A stretch of 64,000 nt of DNA from Anaerolineae bacterium (GTDB lineage: Bacteria > Chloroflexota > Anaerolineae > Promineifilales > Promineifilaceae). The notes under the pieces were generated by a model. That model was not told the DNA's origin, searched no databases, and saw only the letters and a list, made by a program, of their open reading frames with translations. Position numbers and translations under genes: made by a program. Below, piece after piece: positions 50,160 to 60,496 of the stretch (its first letter is position 1; every line of letters starts with the position of its first letter). The stretch spans positions 186,001 to 250,000 of the forward strand of contig JAUIAP010000001.1 of NCBI GenBank assembly GCA_030425205.1, in the 5' to 3' direction.

Positions 50160-53100
50160 ATGCAATTTATGAAGTACCTTATTGCATCTATTTCTCTACT
50201 CCTCTTATTAACACAACTAGCCACCTACGCCGCCCCCGATCATTTTATTGTCGGAGATGGCACACCTGCAAGCTGCACCGAACCGCTTTTTGCGGCTGCG
50301 CTTGTCGAGGGCGGCGAGATTACGTTCAACTGCGGCACAAATCCCATGTTGTTGCGCGTCAACTATCGTCACTTAATTGAAAAAAACGTCGTTATTGATG
50401 GTGGCGCGTTGATTACGCTTGATGGACAAGGGCAGACTGGAATTTTAGAGAGCGTTGATGATGTGTCCGTGACGTTGCGCAATATCAGTTTTTACAATGG
50501 ATTCTCGGATGAAGAGGGAGGGGCGGTCAATTTCGGCCGATCAAACACCCTACACCTCACAAACGTCACCTTTGAAGCCAATCGTTCCGCTGCGGACGAC
50601 TTCGATTGTCAAGGAGGCGGTGCAGTCCTAATTGGAGAAGGCAGTAACGCACTGATCGAAAATAGCCTTTTCAAAGACAATCGCGCACGCAACGGTGGCG
50701 CACTTAGCGTCCAACGCAGCGCATTGACGCTGCGCAACTCAACATTTGAGAACAATATGGCCTATCAATACCAAGCTCGGACGCAATTTGCGTCACCAGC
50801 GCGCGTTCCTGAGTACGGCGCATGTGGGGGCGGTGGCGCGATCTATGTCGATGGGACACGCGATGCCACAAATGGTGGTGCCGATACCGTCTTATGGGAA
50901 CGCAACCGCTTTATTGAGAACAAGACAGATCGTCACGGCGGCGCGATCTATCTCGGCACGCGAACGGGTGACGACTTCACACTGCGTGAAAATGAGTTTG
51001 TCGGCAATGAGGCTAAGTTCACAGTTAGTTGGTCGGGAACGGGCGGGGCATTGTTCTTAGGAGAAAGTCATCCCAGTGAAGACAACTATGCAGTACGGAT
51101 TTTGCAGTCTACATTTCGAGCAAATTCGGCCGAATGGCGCGGTGGTGCGATCAGCGTGCGCATTCCGCTCACCATCGAGAATAGCACCTTTGCTGACAAT
51201 AGTGCCTTCAATCCACTTTATCCCGACCCGACAAGCTGGCAGCGGGGCAACGGCGGGGCAATCCGGATCGACGAAAATAAACCTGTGTCACTCAACAATG
51301 TGACGATCGCCAATAACACAGCGGGCTACACGGGTGGAGGAATAAGCGGCAACGGGGCGCAACTCAAGAACACCATCCTTGCTGAAAATGTCGCGGCGTG
51401 GCATCAAGCTTCACAACAAAATTGTGATTCATGGGTGACAAATCAGGGCAATAACCTACACTGGTTGCACGACCCCAATGTGGCAGCGAACTCGGGCTGT
51501 GGCACAGGACTAACCGTTGGCGATCCAATTTTGGGTGAAATAGGTGATTACGGGGGATTCGCCGAAACGATGCCGCCGTTAGCAGGGAGTGCCGCGCTTA
51601 ACACAGGCAATAATGCAACTTGTGCAACCAAAGATCAGCGGAACGTCACGCGACCACAGGGGAATGCCTGTGAGATTGGGGCGGTCGAAATTGGAGACGT
51701 GCCAGCGACCCCAACCGCAACCCCTGTGCAAACGAACACACCGACCCCATCCCCGACTGCAACAGCGACCCCATTACCCCCAACTGCGACAGCGACCCCG
51801 CCTGCTGGCGCGGATTATGTTGTCGGGGATGGCACAGCGCAGAGCTGTAATGAAAGCACTTTTGCAGCAGCCCTGACGGTGGGTGGCACTGTTGTCTTTA
51901 ATTGTGGTGCAACGCCTGTCTCTATCCAGTTCTCACGTCGTCAAATCATTGACCGTGATATTATCATTGATGGAGGTGGCATGGTGACGTTTGATGGTGG
52001 CGGTGTGACCGCAATTTTGGGCACAGAAACCCATCTCAATGTCGGCCTAAAAAACCTCAATATCGTCAATGGATTCACTAATCAACAGGGGGCAGGGTTA
52101 AATCTCGGTTACTGGAGCCATCTAACGGTCGAAAATGTGACATTTGACAACAATGTTTCGACGGCCGATGAATTTATCTGTGATGGTGGCGGCGCACTAT
52201 TTATCGGCGGTGGCAGCACAGCGGTCATCGATGGCAGCACATTTACACGCAACATTGCCAACAACGGCGGTGCAATCAACAATTTACGCAGTGGCCTTAT
52301 CGCTACAAACAGTCACTTTGAGGACAACCACGCCATCCACACCGATCATATCAACCAGTTTGGGGATTGCGGCGGCGGTGGCGCGATCTACGTCGATGGC
52401 ACGCGCAAACCCGATGATGGCGGGCCTGATCCCGTCATCCTTGTCGGCAATACCTATCTCGACAACACTACCAATAATCATGGCGGGGCGGTTTTCTTAG
52501 GCATTCGCAGCGGCGAACCATATATCGTCAAAGATTCCTATTTTGCGGGCAATGTCGTCACAAAATCAGCTTCCCTTGCCGATGCAGGTACAGGCGGCGG
52601 AATATGGATAGGGCCGGGCGAAGGTAACGTCGTTGATTACTCAGTGCTGCTGGAGAATGCGACCTTCGTCGGCAACCATGCAGATCGTCAAGGGGGTGGA
52701 CTTTGGACACGTTCGTGGATGACCATGCGCAACGTCACGTTTGTCGAGAATACAGCCATAGACCCGACGATTGATGATCGGGAAAATTGGCGACGGGGTG
52801 GCGGTGGTGCAATTGCGGTCGCCGACTATGCGCAGGTGGCGATTAATCATGCCACGATTGTCAGCAATACGGCAGGTTTTAACGGGGGTGGCATTGTCAC
52901 GGGGGGTGAAACGGGCAACCACTTAACCGTCACCAATTCAATTATCGCTAACAACATTGGGGAGTGGAATTTGGGCTTACAGCAGAACTGCACGCATCAG
53001 CCACAAGGGTCAGGCAATTTGCAGTGGTTAGCAGACCATCCAGTGGGCAATCACGCGCACGACTCGAACTGCGGTGAGACTTTTGCATTGGCAAATCCGC

Positions 53101-53399
53101 AGATCGGTGCGATTGCGCTACACGGCGGGATGTTGCCGACCGTGCTATTACGAGAAGGTAGTGCGGGGATCGATGCAGGCGTGATGTCTGTCTGTGCTGC
53201 TGTTGACCAACGTGGGGTGGCACGTCCGCAAGGGGCCGGGTGTGATATTGGTGCGGTAGAAGTAAGAAGTGTGCCGACAGCGGTGACTAGAATAGAAGGT
53301 GGTATTAGAGCAACGAATGGGTGGATATGGCTTGCCTTGAGTGTGTTGAGCATGGCTACCCTTGCCAACTATCTCATTCGACACAACCGATCGGCGTAG
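50160..53399 (+). CDS. Surface right-handed beta-helix protein with duplicated halves
   Basis: This 1079-residue secreted protein has a signal peptide (LIASISLLLLLTQLATYAA). It then has two copies of a beta-helix module of about 480 residues, each beginning with a FIVGDGTPASC or YVVGDGTAQSC header and followed by repeats such as GGAINNLRSGL, VTFEANRSAADDF and SNTAGFNGGGI. Each module closes with a 'choice-of-anchor Q' type block (GNNATCATKDQRNVTRPQGNACEIGAVE). A Thr/Pro linker joins the halves and a C-terminal membrane helix (WIWLALSVLSMATLANYLI) with a basic tail anchors it. Modules like these usually bind or adhere to polysaccharide. The halves are clearly an internal duplication. Confidence 0.85.
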   Translation: MQFMKYLIASISLLLLLTQLATYAAPDHFIVGDGTPASCTEPLFAAALVEGGEITFNCGTNPMLLRVNYRHLIEKNVVIDGGALITLDGQGQTGILESVDDVSVTLRNISFYNGFSDEEGGAVNFGRSNTLHLTNVTFEANRSAADDFDCQGGGAVLIGEGSNALIENSLFKDNRARNGGALSVQRSALTLRNSTFENNMAYQYQARTQFASPARVPEYGACGGGGAIYVDGTRDATNGGADTVLWERNRFIENKTDRHGGAIYLGTRTGDDFTLRENEFVGNEAKFTVSWSGTGGALFLGESHPSEDNYAVRILQSTFRANSAEWRGGAISVRIPLTIENSTFADNSAFNPLYPDPTSWQRGNGGAIRIDENKPVSLNNVTIANNTAGYTGGGISGNGAQLKNTILAENVAAWHQASQQNCDSWVTNQGNNLHWLHDPNVAANSGCGTGLTVGDPILGEIGDYGGFAETMPPLAGSAALNTGNNATCATKDQRNVTRPQGNACEIGAVEIGDVPATPTATPVQTNTPTPSPTATATPLPPTATATPPAGADYVVGDGTAQSCNESTFAAALTVGGTVVFNCGATPVSIQFSRRQIIDRDIIIDGGGMVTFDGGGVTAILGTETHLNVGLKNLNIVNGFTNQQGAGLNLGYWSHLTVENVTFDNNVSTADEFICDGGGALFIGGGSTAVIDGSTFTRNIANNGGAINNLRSGLIATNSHFEDNHAIHTDHINQFGDCGGGGAIYVDGTRKPDDGGPDPVILVGNTYLDNTTNNHGGAVFLGIRSGEPYIVKDSYFAGNVVTKSASLADAGTGGGIWIGPGEGNVVDYSVLLENATFVGNHADRQGGGLWTRSWMTMRNVTFVENTAIDPTIDDRENWRRGGGGAIAVADYAQVAINHATIVSNTAGFNGGGIVTGGETGNHLTVTNSIIANNIGEWNLGLQQNCTHQPQGSGNLQWLADHPVGNHAHDSNCGETFALANPQIGAIALHGGMLPTVLLREGSAGIDAGVMSVCAAVDQRGVARPQGAGCDIGAVEVRSVPTAVTRIEGGIRATNGWIWLALSVLSMATLANYLIRHNRSA

Positions 53400-53400
53400 A

Positions 53401-53431
53401 AACGAAAAAGGGCGGGTTGTAAGCCCGCCCT
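53401..53431 (-). terminator. Terminator for the minus-strand metzincin-like gene
   Basis: Stem AGGGCGGG (53409-53416) / CCCGCCCT (53424-53431). Read on the minus strand it is followed by TTTTTCGTT. It lies 21 bases after that gene's stop. Confidence 0.75.
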
Positions 53432-53452
53432 GCTCTTATCCAATAACGATGA

Positions 53453-56400
53453 TTATCGGAGCAATCGCTTGCGTCGGTTTAACACAAGAGCCGTCAGTGT
53501 GAGAATGGTGGTGACGACTAAAAGTGCAATCGTCGCAGGCGTATTGTCGAGAACCGTGCCACTTTGCAGGGCAATTTGTGTGGGCGTGTTTGCGCCCCGT
53601 ACAATGAAGGTGCGCGTTTCCGACGTGCCGCTCGTTGGTGCGGGATTGCGGACGTTGATATCAGAGATGCGAGAGAGAGTGAGGAAATCGGCCGAAACCA
53701 CCACCTCCAACGTCTCACTATCTACAAACGTGGTCGCCAACGCCTGCCCATCCCACATGACAACTGCCCCATCTACAAAGTCGCTGCCCGTCAATGTCAG
53801 CGTAAATTCAGGATCATTGACCGGCTTTTCGTCTGGTGAAAGTGCCGTGAGCGTCGGTGTCGGATTGGTCGTTTGGAACGGCTGTGGTGTTGACGTAAAG
53901 GCGGTCGAACGAGTGGCTGCACCTTGCACCTGCACGTCGGACGTTCCCGCCATGATCAATAGGCTACTTGGCACAACAGCGGTCAGTTGCCCCGCGTTGA
54001 CAAACGTTGTCGCCAATGGGGTGCCGTTGAATAGCACGGTGTTGCCATTGATAAAGTTGCTGCCTGTCAACGTTAAGGTGAGATCGCCAGTGCCAATCGT
54101 CGTTGAACGCGGAGAGATGGTGTCGAGAACGGGCGCGTCACCGAGATTGAGCAAGCCCCACGTGCTAGGTGCCAGATAGGTTGCGTCGCGCGGCCAGCTA
54201 CGCCCGCTTTGTACGATGTTGAAGCCGATCTGCTTGTCAAATCCACCTAGCAGCGTGCTGCTAACTTTGAATTCGGCCGACCAGTCGTTATCACTGCGAA
54301 TCAGCGCAGTTGCATAACCTGACGTTGGGCCTGCACCGCTGAAGCCACTTCCCGTTCCAGAATATGGGGTGAGTGCGCCTGATTCACTGAGCAGGAGTGC
54401 ATAATCGGTCGGTTCAGGATTCGCACTGCGGTTGCCATTGGTATCAAAGTCCACCTCTAGGCTACCTGTTCCTTTGGGCAACCCCTTGACGCAAAGCCAG
54501 AGATCGGTGGCAGATCGGCCGATATAAGCCGTCGCATGTGACCCATCTGCATATGTTTCCATTGGCAATGCCAGCGCATTTTCGTAGACGCTATCATGAC
54601 AGTAGCCATCGAGCATTGGTGCGCTCGTGCTTGGCACATCGACTGCGGCCACATGGAATGTCACACTGTCGCTGTCGGTTAGTCCGTTGTTATCAGTTGT
54701 CGTCAATACGGCGACATGTTCGCCCGTTCTTAGCCCGTCAACTTGTATCATTTTGCCTGTTCCGAGAGCAATGCCGTCCACCTGCCACGAAAACGCACTG
54801 TCGCCCAATGCGCCCTGCTCCGCATCCTGTCCGCTAGCCGCCAACTGCACCGTCGTGTCGCCCGCGTACCATTGTTCAGGCTGTGGACGGATAATCTGCC
54901 CATTTGGCGCACGATAGGCCAGTGTGAAAAAGACTGAATCGACAATCGTCGTGTTAAAACCATCCGTCGCGGTGATGCGGATCTTGGCGGCACTGTTTGA
55001 GCCGGGTAACATGTCAAGTTGCGTTTTGTCGAGCGTCAGTACGTTTGTGGAGTCGTTGGGATTTTGCACGATGTCAGACGCGATAACGGTCCACGATGCG
55101 CCTTGATCACCGCTGTAGTGGATGTGATAGCGCAGCACGTCACCGTCTGCATCTGTGCCCGTCCACTTGATTTCCATGCTGTCGGTGTAGGTCGTTTTGA
55201 TGGGCGAGAGAATCGTCACTTGGGGTGAATTGTCGCTGACGGGAATCACCATCAACACCTCATTTGCTTTATTAAGCAGCTCAACTTTCTCAACTGGATC
55301 ATTTGGCAGGGTGATATTTAGAACGAATGGCAACGCTTGTCCTTCATGGACATGTGTATCGCCCGTGCCAAGCGTGATCGTGCGGTCATCCAGAATTGTG
55401 CTGTTCGCACCGATCAGGCGGATATGATAGGTGTCGTCAGGCACACGATTGGCTGACCAGCGTGGGGGTGTGACCTCTTGCGCTTGTGCCAATGCAGACA
55501 TCGAACGCATGTCGTTAGGAACGTGGAACATCGGCTCAAAATAAGCATCACCCGTCACTTCGTTTATGACACCGACAACCAGCAGTGAATCGCCGGGAGC
55601 AGCCAATACGCTGCGGCTCAACGGGGCGGGAATGATGTTGCGAACCGCTTCATAGGTGTAATCGCTTGTCCAGTTGCGACTCCCATAGCTCATATAATCG
55701 CTCGCGGCATTGGGGGCAATCGGCACGAGCTGCTGCGTATCGAAACCATAGTGGTTGTTTGCGCCGACGTTATCGAGTTGGCACGGGGGATACGGATAAC
55801 CCACATCAACGTTATCAGGCGAACCACAGTTAACATGGCGTCGGCCGAGATTGTGCGCCAACTCTTGCGCCATCACATTGCCTTCAAACGGCCATGCCCA
55901 GTCGTCTGAGGGTAGGTCGTGCGGCGGTGATTTGACAAATGAGGTGTTGAGAACGAGGTTGGCGTAACCGGCTAACCCGCCCGTTTCGCTATCGGGATGG
56001 ACCATGCCCATAAAGTGGACAGAGGATTCATGAAATGGGCATACGCCGGGTAAGTTATAGGCTAGTGCAGTCGAGACGTAGCGCAACATGAGGCGTGCCA
56101 TCAATCGGTCGCGGTCTGGGATTAACCCTTCGTCATCGAGTTCGTATGGACCAAAGCAAGGGTGTGGAAATGGCCCAAACCAGCAGACTTCAAGTTCGGC
56201 AATCGGGATCGGCTGCGGCGCAACGGTCGTTTGATGGACAGGCCACAGTTCGGTAAAGCGTTGAACCATCGCGTCGAAATTGGGATCGAATTGGGTCGGA
56301 AGTGGCGCATGTGTGACAACGGGGATGGCAACAACACACGCTTGAGCTTCGTCGTGGAAGGTAAAAGTTTGCGTGCGTTCATTGTTGGCAGGGTTGGTGT

Positions 56401-57835
56401 CCTGATAGATGTCATCGGGATCGATGACGACGCGCAAAACGGTGTTGCCCTCTGTAATCCAGCTTGGGGGCAGTTCAAATAGCCAGCCGGCACGGGCGTC
56501 GGCGCGGTCGTAGGTGTCGCCTTGAATGAGTGATTCGTTGCCGTTGAGCGAGACAGTTAATGGGGAGCCGGGCAGGGGATTGCCATTGCGCGTGCCGTGA
56601 AGTTCGGCCGAAACATTGAAACTCGGCAACCCGTCGAGCATCTCACCATAGACGCGCACAAAGGTGGGCTTTTCTGCAATCAGTGGCACATCATTGGCTG
56701 TTCGCTGAATGCCTTGCGTTACTTCCCATTCATCAACGGCAAAGTCGCGCACCAGTGCGGCTGCGTCGTGCGATAATCGGCCGATTCCCGGATTCGCAAT
56801 AAAGTAGACATAAAAATCATCGGAGAAGATGCGCTGACGTGAGAAAGACATCCCGTCTGCCAACGTTTCTACACCAGCGCCAGAAGATTGTCTTTTGAGG
56901 CGCGTGTTGCCTAGAGGTGATCCATACTTTTCAAGCCAAAACAGGTTGCCGCCGCCATGTGTCAATCCCCGCACTTCAACGCCGCTCGCAGCGGTATAAA
57001 TGAGGGACGTGCCATAGATAGTGCCACCGTTGAGAAAATCGGGAATGCTATAAAAGCGGCGCACGCGGTCTGTACTTTGTGCATTGTCTGACCAATAGAC
57101 GTTGACGCCAAAGCCGGTTGTGCCAGTCGAGTTGGCGTAAATGTATTCACCAGATGCACCCGTTACCCGCGTCGTCGCCGTGCAGCTTGTGCCACAGTTG
57201 ATGCTGACGGAGCGCAACCCATTGTTGTCCAACCACCAAATGAAGTAGTCATCTATGGCGATTGCCGTCCCTTGTGCGGGGGTGGTAATAAATTGGGTCG
57301 TGCCACCCGCTTTTGGCACACGCATGATGCTGTACTGCTGGATCCAGTATACATAGTCATCGTTCACGACCAGATTATCGCGTGGCGCGGTGGTGAGTGT
57401 AGCGATTTCTGTTTCGGTATAGGGGGAGAATAGCTGTTTGCGTTTGATGCGACTACTGCCGCTGTCATAGTAGTAGAGTGCAGAGCCATCGGTGGTAAAG
57501 AGACTATAACCAGAACAGTTGGCCGCAGATGAGCCACCCATATTGGTTTGGAATCCGCCACTTGTGCTACCGCGATTAACATCTCCTTCAATAAAAAATT
57601 CGCCATCGCACGTTGCGTGCCAGACGATCCGTGTGCGTCCGACAGTCCAATTGCTAATGGGGTTGTCTTCAGGATAGAGGATTTCAGGGGTATCACGGCT
57701 TCCTGAGGCAGGTTCGACGTAGAACGTGTCAGGATCATCTGAGGGGCGTTGGTCTTCTTGGGCAGAAGTTGCCATTGGTAAACTAAATAACAGAATAAAC
57801 AGGCCAAAAAGTGTCAACAGTCGTTTGTTAGTCAT
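53453..57835 (-). CDS. Large secreted metzincin-like protein with beta-propeller and TIG domains
   Basis: This 1460-residue exported protein has a signal peptide (GLFILLFSLPMATSAQ) and an N-terminal propeller-like region (60-380; repeated YYYDSGSSRIKRK, YVYWIQQYSIMRVPKAGG). A CARDB-like sandwich follows (about 395-490). A peptidase-like region has AQELAHNLGRRHVNCG and the Met-turn-like SDYMSYG. The metzincin consensus is HExxHxxGxxH; here the first position is Gln657, with Glu658, His661 and His667 in place. Later come Ig-like domains, a dystroglycan/DOMON-like stretch, two TIG domains (about 1270-1430) and a membrane helix ending RRKRLLR. The loss of one zinc ligand may make it inactive. It has a terminator next to its stop and is convergent with the beta-helix gene. 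Confidence 0.82.
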   Translation of the reverse strand: MTNKRLLTLFGLFILLFSLPMATSAQEDQRPSDDPDTFYVEPASGSRDTPEILYPEDNPISNWTVGRTRIVWHATCDGEFFIEGDVNRGSTSGGFQTNMGGSSAANCSGYSLFTTDGSALYYYDSGSSRIKRKQLFSPYTETEIATLTTAPRDNLVVNDDYVYWIQQYSIMRVPKAGGTTQFITTPAQGTAIAIDDYFIWWLDNNGLRSVSINCGTSCTATTRVTGASGEYIYANSTGTTGFGVNVYWSDNAQSTDRVRRFYSIPDFLNGGTIYGTSLIYTAASGVEVRGLTHGGGNLFWLEKYGSPLGNTRLKRQSSGAGVETLADGMSFSRQRIFSDDFYVYFIANPGIGRLSHDAAALVRDFAVDEWEVTQGIQRTANDVPLIAEKPTFVRVYGEMLDGLPSFNVSAELHGTRNGNPLPGSPLTVSLNGNESLIQGDTYDRADARAGWLFELPPSWITEGNTVLRVVIDPDDIYQDTNPANNERTQTFTFHDEAQACVVAIPVVTHAPLPTQFDPNFDAMVQRFTELWPVHQTTVAPQPIPIAELEVCWFGPFPHPCFGPYELDDEGLIPDRDRLMARLMLRYVSTALAYNLPGVCPFHESSVHFMGMVHPDSETGGLAGYANLVLNTSFVKSPPHDLPSDDWAWPFEGNVMAQELAHNLGRRHVNCGSPDNVDVGYPYPPCQLDNVGANNHYGFDTQQLVPIAPNAASDYMSYGSRNWTSDYTYEAVRNIIPAPLSRSVLAAPGDSLLVVGVINEVTGDAYFEPMFHVPNDMRSMSALAQAQEVTPPRWSANRVPDDTYHIRLIGANSTILDDRTITLGTGDTHVHEGQALPFVLNITLPNDPVEKVELLNKANEVLMVIPVSDNSPQVTILSPIKTTYTDSMEIKWTGTDADGDVLRYHIHYSGDQGASWTVIASDIVQNPNDSTNVLTLDKTQLDMLPGSNSAAKIRITATDGFNTTIVDSVFFTLAYRAPNGQIIRPQPEQWYAGDTTVQLAASGQDAEQGALGDSAFSWQVDGIALGTGKMIQVDGLRTGEHVAVLTTTDNNGLTDSDSVTFHVAAVDVPSTSAPMLDGYCHDSVYENALALPMETYADGSHATAYIGRSATDLWLCVKGLPKGTGSLEVDFDTNGNRSANPEPTDYALLLSESGALTPYSGTGSGFSGAGPTSGYATALIRSDNDWSAEFKVSSTLLGGFDKQIGFNIVQSGRSWPRDATYLAPSTWGLLNLGDAPVLDTISPRSTTIGTGDLTLTLTGSNFINGNTVLFNGTPLATTFVNAGQLTAVVPSSLLIMAGTSDVQVQGAATRSTAFTSTPQPFQTTNPTPTLTALSPDEKPVNDPEFTLTLTGSDFVDGAVVMWDGQALATTFVDSETLEVVVSADFLTLSRISDINVRNPAPTSGTSETRTFIVRGANTPTQIALQSGTVLDNTPATIALLVVTTILTLTALVLNRRKRLLR

Positions 57836-57953
57836 CTGATTCTCCTTGCGATTTCAACCATTTACAAGAGAGAACGTTGAGAATCGGCCGATTCCGCCAT
57901 CTGCTACACAATCACTGTTTTTAAGCACAAATGTGTCGCTACATTCAATCTGT

Positions 57954-57959
57954 TATAAT
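57954..57959 (+). promoter_or_regulatory. Predicted -10 box for the UvrD-type helicase gene
   Basis: A consensus TATAAT lies 67 bases before the ATG at 58027. No clear -35 is seen at the right distance. Confidence 0.4.
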
Positions 57960-58026
57960 CTGTCGATTGTGCAAAATAGCTCCTTATTCGACCTGCAAAA
58001 TCTAATTTTTTATTGCGCTGTACTTT

Positions 58027-60339
58027 ATGCAAACCCCTGAACTGAAATTAACTGACCAACAACAGCTCGTTGTCAACCATGATCGCGGCGCGGCACTCGT
58101 TTTTGCCGTGGCGGGTGCGGGCAAAACGACGGCGATGGTGCAACGCATCGAGCGGTTGGTGCGCGAAGGGGTATTTTCGGCCGAAACGATCCTTGCGACC
58201 TCCTTCGGAAAATCAAATGAGCGTGATTTACGACGCGCCTTAACACCCCACCCGCATTGCGCGCGCGTCAACGTTTCAACGCTGCACGCGCTGGCAAATG
58301 ACATCGTGCGCACGGCGCAAGCACGCGGACTTTTGCGACGGCCGACGCGCGAGGTCGATATGGGACGACTCGACCACACCATTCTCAACATCGCCATGGC
58401 AGAGGTGCGCAGTCGCAATCTGTCTTTTCGGCACGAACTCAACGGCATCGACCGCCAAGATTTTCTCGACTACGTCGGTCACTGCAAGAGCAACTTGGCC
58501 TATGCGGAGTTAGGGCGCGTCTCGCTGCCCGCCAGCGCACGCACGTTGGCAAAACAGGCGGAACCACCCAGCACAACGCTCGACTGGTATCTCAAGCTCT
58601 ACCAAATCTACGAAAACATCCGCACAAAAAATGGCTGGATTACGTTTGACGATATGCTGATGACGGGTTGGGAGTTGCTCCATCGGCATGACGAGTTGTT
58701 GGCAACTTTTCAGAATAAATTTGAATGTGTGCTGGTCGATGAGTTTCAAGACATTAACCTCGCACAGAGCGAAATCCTTGATCTGCTGACATTTGAGCAT
58801 CGCAACTACATGGCGATTGGCGATGATGATCAGACGATCTATGAGTGGCGTGGCGCACATCCTCGCTACATTCTCGACTTTCCGCAGCGTTACAACGCCC
58901 GTAGCTTTATCATCAGCGACAATTTTCGCTGTCCCGCCACGCCGCTCGTCGTCGCCAATCGCGTCATCAAGCAGAATAAGCAGCGTCAGCGTAAGCAGCT
59001 CAACTTGACGAAGGGATTTGGCGGCAAAACTGTTTTGCATGTCAACAAGTCGGTTGATGAGATGGCGTGTGAAATTGTTGCCAATATCCAGCAGCTTCAT
59101 GCTGAGGGGCGGTCGTTGGATGATATGGCGGTGCTGGTGCGGCTGAATGCGCAAACGCCCCCGATTGAACAAAAGCTGATCGAGGCGCAAATCCCCTATC
59201 GCGTCAGCAAGCCATTTTATGAGCGACCTGAGATTCGCGTGTTGGTGGCTTATGCACGGTTGGGCTGGCTGGAATCACGCCTACGCAGCGGCAAACCGTT
59301 GTCGCCAAAATTGCGAGAGGTGTGGGAAGAGTCATGGTCGCTGGTGCATAATCGGCCGAAACGCTATATCAACCGAGAGCTGCGCCAATCGATCCCGACG
59401 GCCGTTCTCAAACACAATCGCCCCCTCGCCGACGTGCTGTTCAACCTAGCGGAAGGGACAGACAAGGTATATCTTGCCGATAAGCTGGAGCAGTTTGCAG
59501 ACACCATTGCATGGCTAGCTGACCAAATGGATTTGCCCGCCAGCGATACGCTCAAAATGCTCGACAGCGATCTGGGCTACAGCAACTATTTACGTGAAAG
59601 TACAAGCTCGCTACAAATGGGGGAAAGTCGGGCGATTAGCGTCCTTGCATTCATTGACTACGCGAAGGGGAAAGGGTCATTGTTGCAGTTTATGCAACAC
59701 ATCAAGCAGTTAGGAGAGGAGAAGATCGGCCGAAATAATCCCAGTGGTTCGGTCGTGACGCTTTCCACCATTCATCAGTCAAAAGGGCTAGAATGGCCGA
59801 TTGTGATTGTGCCAAACTGCAATCAAGGCATCGTGCCATTCACCGAAATGTTCGCCGCCCAACTCGATTATCAGGCACACATGGAGGAGGAGCGGCGGCT
59901 ATTCTACGTCGCCGTCACGCGCACGCGGGAGCAACTACACATGTATCTGCTCAAGGGTGAGATGCCGTCCCAATTTATTGATGAAGCCCATCTACAGGCG
60001 ACCCTCAGTCTGCTCGACAAGCTAAAAACGGCGCTCAATCGAGACATCGCAGATTGGCGCAAGCAAGGAGCGGTCGCGGCGCGTGATTGCCAGACGGTGA
60101 TTCGACACGCCAACTGGTTGGGTTTGGAGCGGTATTTTCAACATTACTGGCATGATGAGGAACGGCTGCAAATTATCGGCCGATTCCTGCGCACGGCCGA
60201 ACGCCTCGACGCACTCAAACAGCTCAGCATCACCTCATCGCAGGCCCGTTTCTGGCTCGGCATCACGCCTGACGAAGTGGGCAATTTTGTCGGTGTCGAA
60301 CGGCTGCTCAAACAAAAACGCTATCCGACACCTGCATGA
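58027..60339 (+). CDS. UvrD/Rep-family superfamily 1 helicase
   Basis: This 770-residue ATP-dependent DNA helicase of the PcrA/UvrD/Rep group has the Q motif QQLVVNHDRGAALVFAVAGAGKTT (Walker A), DEFQDIN (Walker B-like DExx), GDDDQTIYEWRGA, FRCPATPLVVANRV, TIHQSKGLEWPIVIVP and EEERRLFYVAVTRTREQLHMYLL, covering motifs I to VI in order. The N-terminal QQLVVNHDRGAALV is typical. After motif VI it has about 110 residues that look unlike the usual PcrA tail. It moves 3' to 5' on single strands in repair or replication restart, as known for the family. No partner gene lies beside it. Confidence 0.93.
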   Translation: MQTPELKLTDQQQLVVNHDRGAALVFAVAGAGKTTAMVQRIERLVREGVFSAETILATSFGKSNERDLRRALTPHPHCARVNVSTLHALANDIVRTAQARGLLRRPTREVDMGRLDHTILNIAMAEVRSRNLSFRHELNGIDRQDFLDYVGHCKSNLAYAELGRVSLPASARTLAKQAEPPSTTLDWYLKLYQIYENIRTKNGWITFDDMLMTGWELLHRHDELLATFQNKFECVLVDEFQDINLAQSEILDLLTFEHRNYMAIGDDDQTIYEWRGAHPRYILDFPQRYNARSFIISDNFRCPATPLVVANRVIKQNKQRQRKQLNLTKGFGGKTVLHVNKSVDEMACEIVANIQQLHAEGRSLDDMAVLVRLNAQTPPIEQKLIEAQIPYRVSKPFYERPEIRVLVAYARLGWLESRLRSGKPLSPKLREVWEESWSLVHNRPKRYINRELRQSIPTAVLKHNRPLADVLFNLAEGTDKVYLADKLEQFADTIAWLADQMDLPASDTLKMLDSDLGYSNYLRESTSSLQMGESRAISVLAFIDYAKGKGSLLQFMQHIKQLGEEKIGRNNPSGSVVTLSTIHQSKGLEWPIVIVPNCNQGIVPFTEMFAAQLDYQAHMEEERRLFYVAVTRTREQLHMYLLKGEMPSQFIDEAHLQATLSLLDKLKTALNRDIADWRKQGAVAARDCQTVIRHANWLGLERYFQHYWHDEERLQIIGRFLRTAERLDALKQLSITSSQARFWLGITPDEVGNFVGVERLLKQKRYPTPA

Positions 60340-60364
60340 TGCACTATAGAGATTCACAAATAGT

Positions 60365-60433
60365 GTTTCGGGAATTGGATTTCCCGAAACATACGCCGCG
60401 TCGTCGGGTTTCGGGATTCGGAAATCCCGAAAC
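60365..60433. repeat. Two copies of the GTTTCGGGA palindrome upstream of murJ
   Basis: 60365-60390 has arms GTTTCGGGAA / TTCCCGAAAC and is the exact reverse complement of the 26-bp palindrome that encodes a linker in pfaA (20780-20805). 60408-60433 is a second copy with the same arms and another centre. It is a dispersed palindromic repeat family. Confidence 0.85.
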
Positions 60434-60476
60434 ATCATCCCAGATTATTATCTGAAGGTCTATAAAATCGGAATGG

Positions 60477-60496
60477 CCTGCAATTGCAGGTTTTTT
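60477..60496 (+). terminator. Terminator-like palindrome with T-run before murJ
   Basis: CCTGC-AATT-GCAGG followed by six T. It stands 6 bases before the murJ ATG and about 10 bases after a TATAAA-like box, so it is either the end of the helicase transcript or a leader attenuator. It rules out the earlier in-frame start at 60473. Confidence 0.6.
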
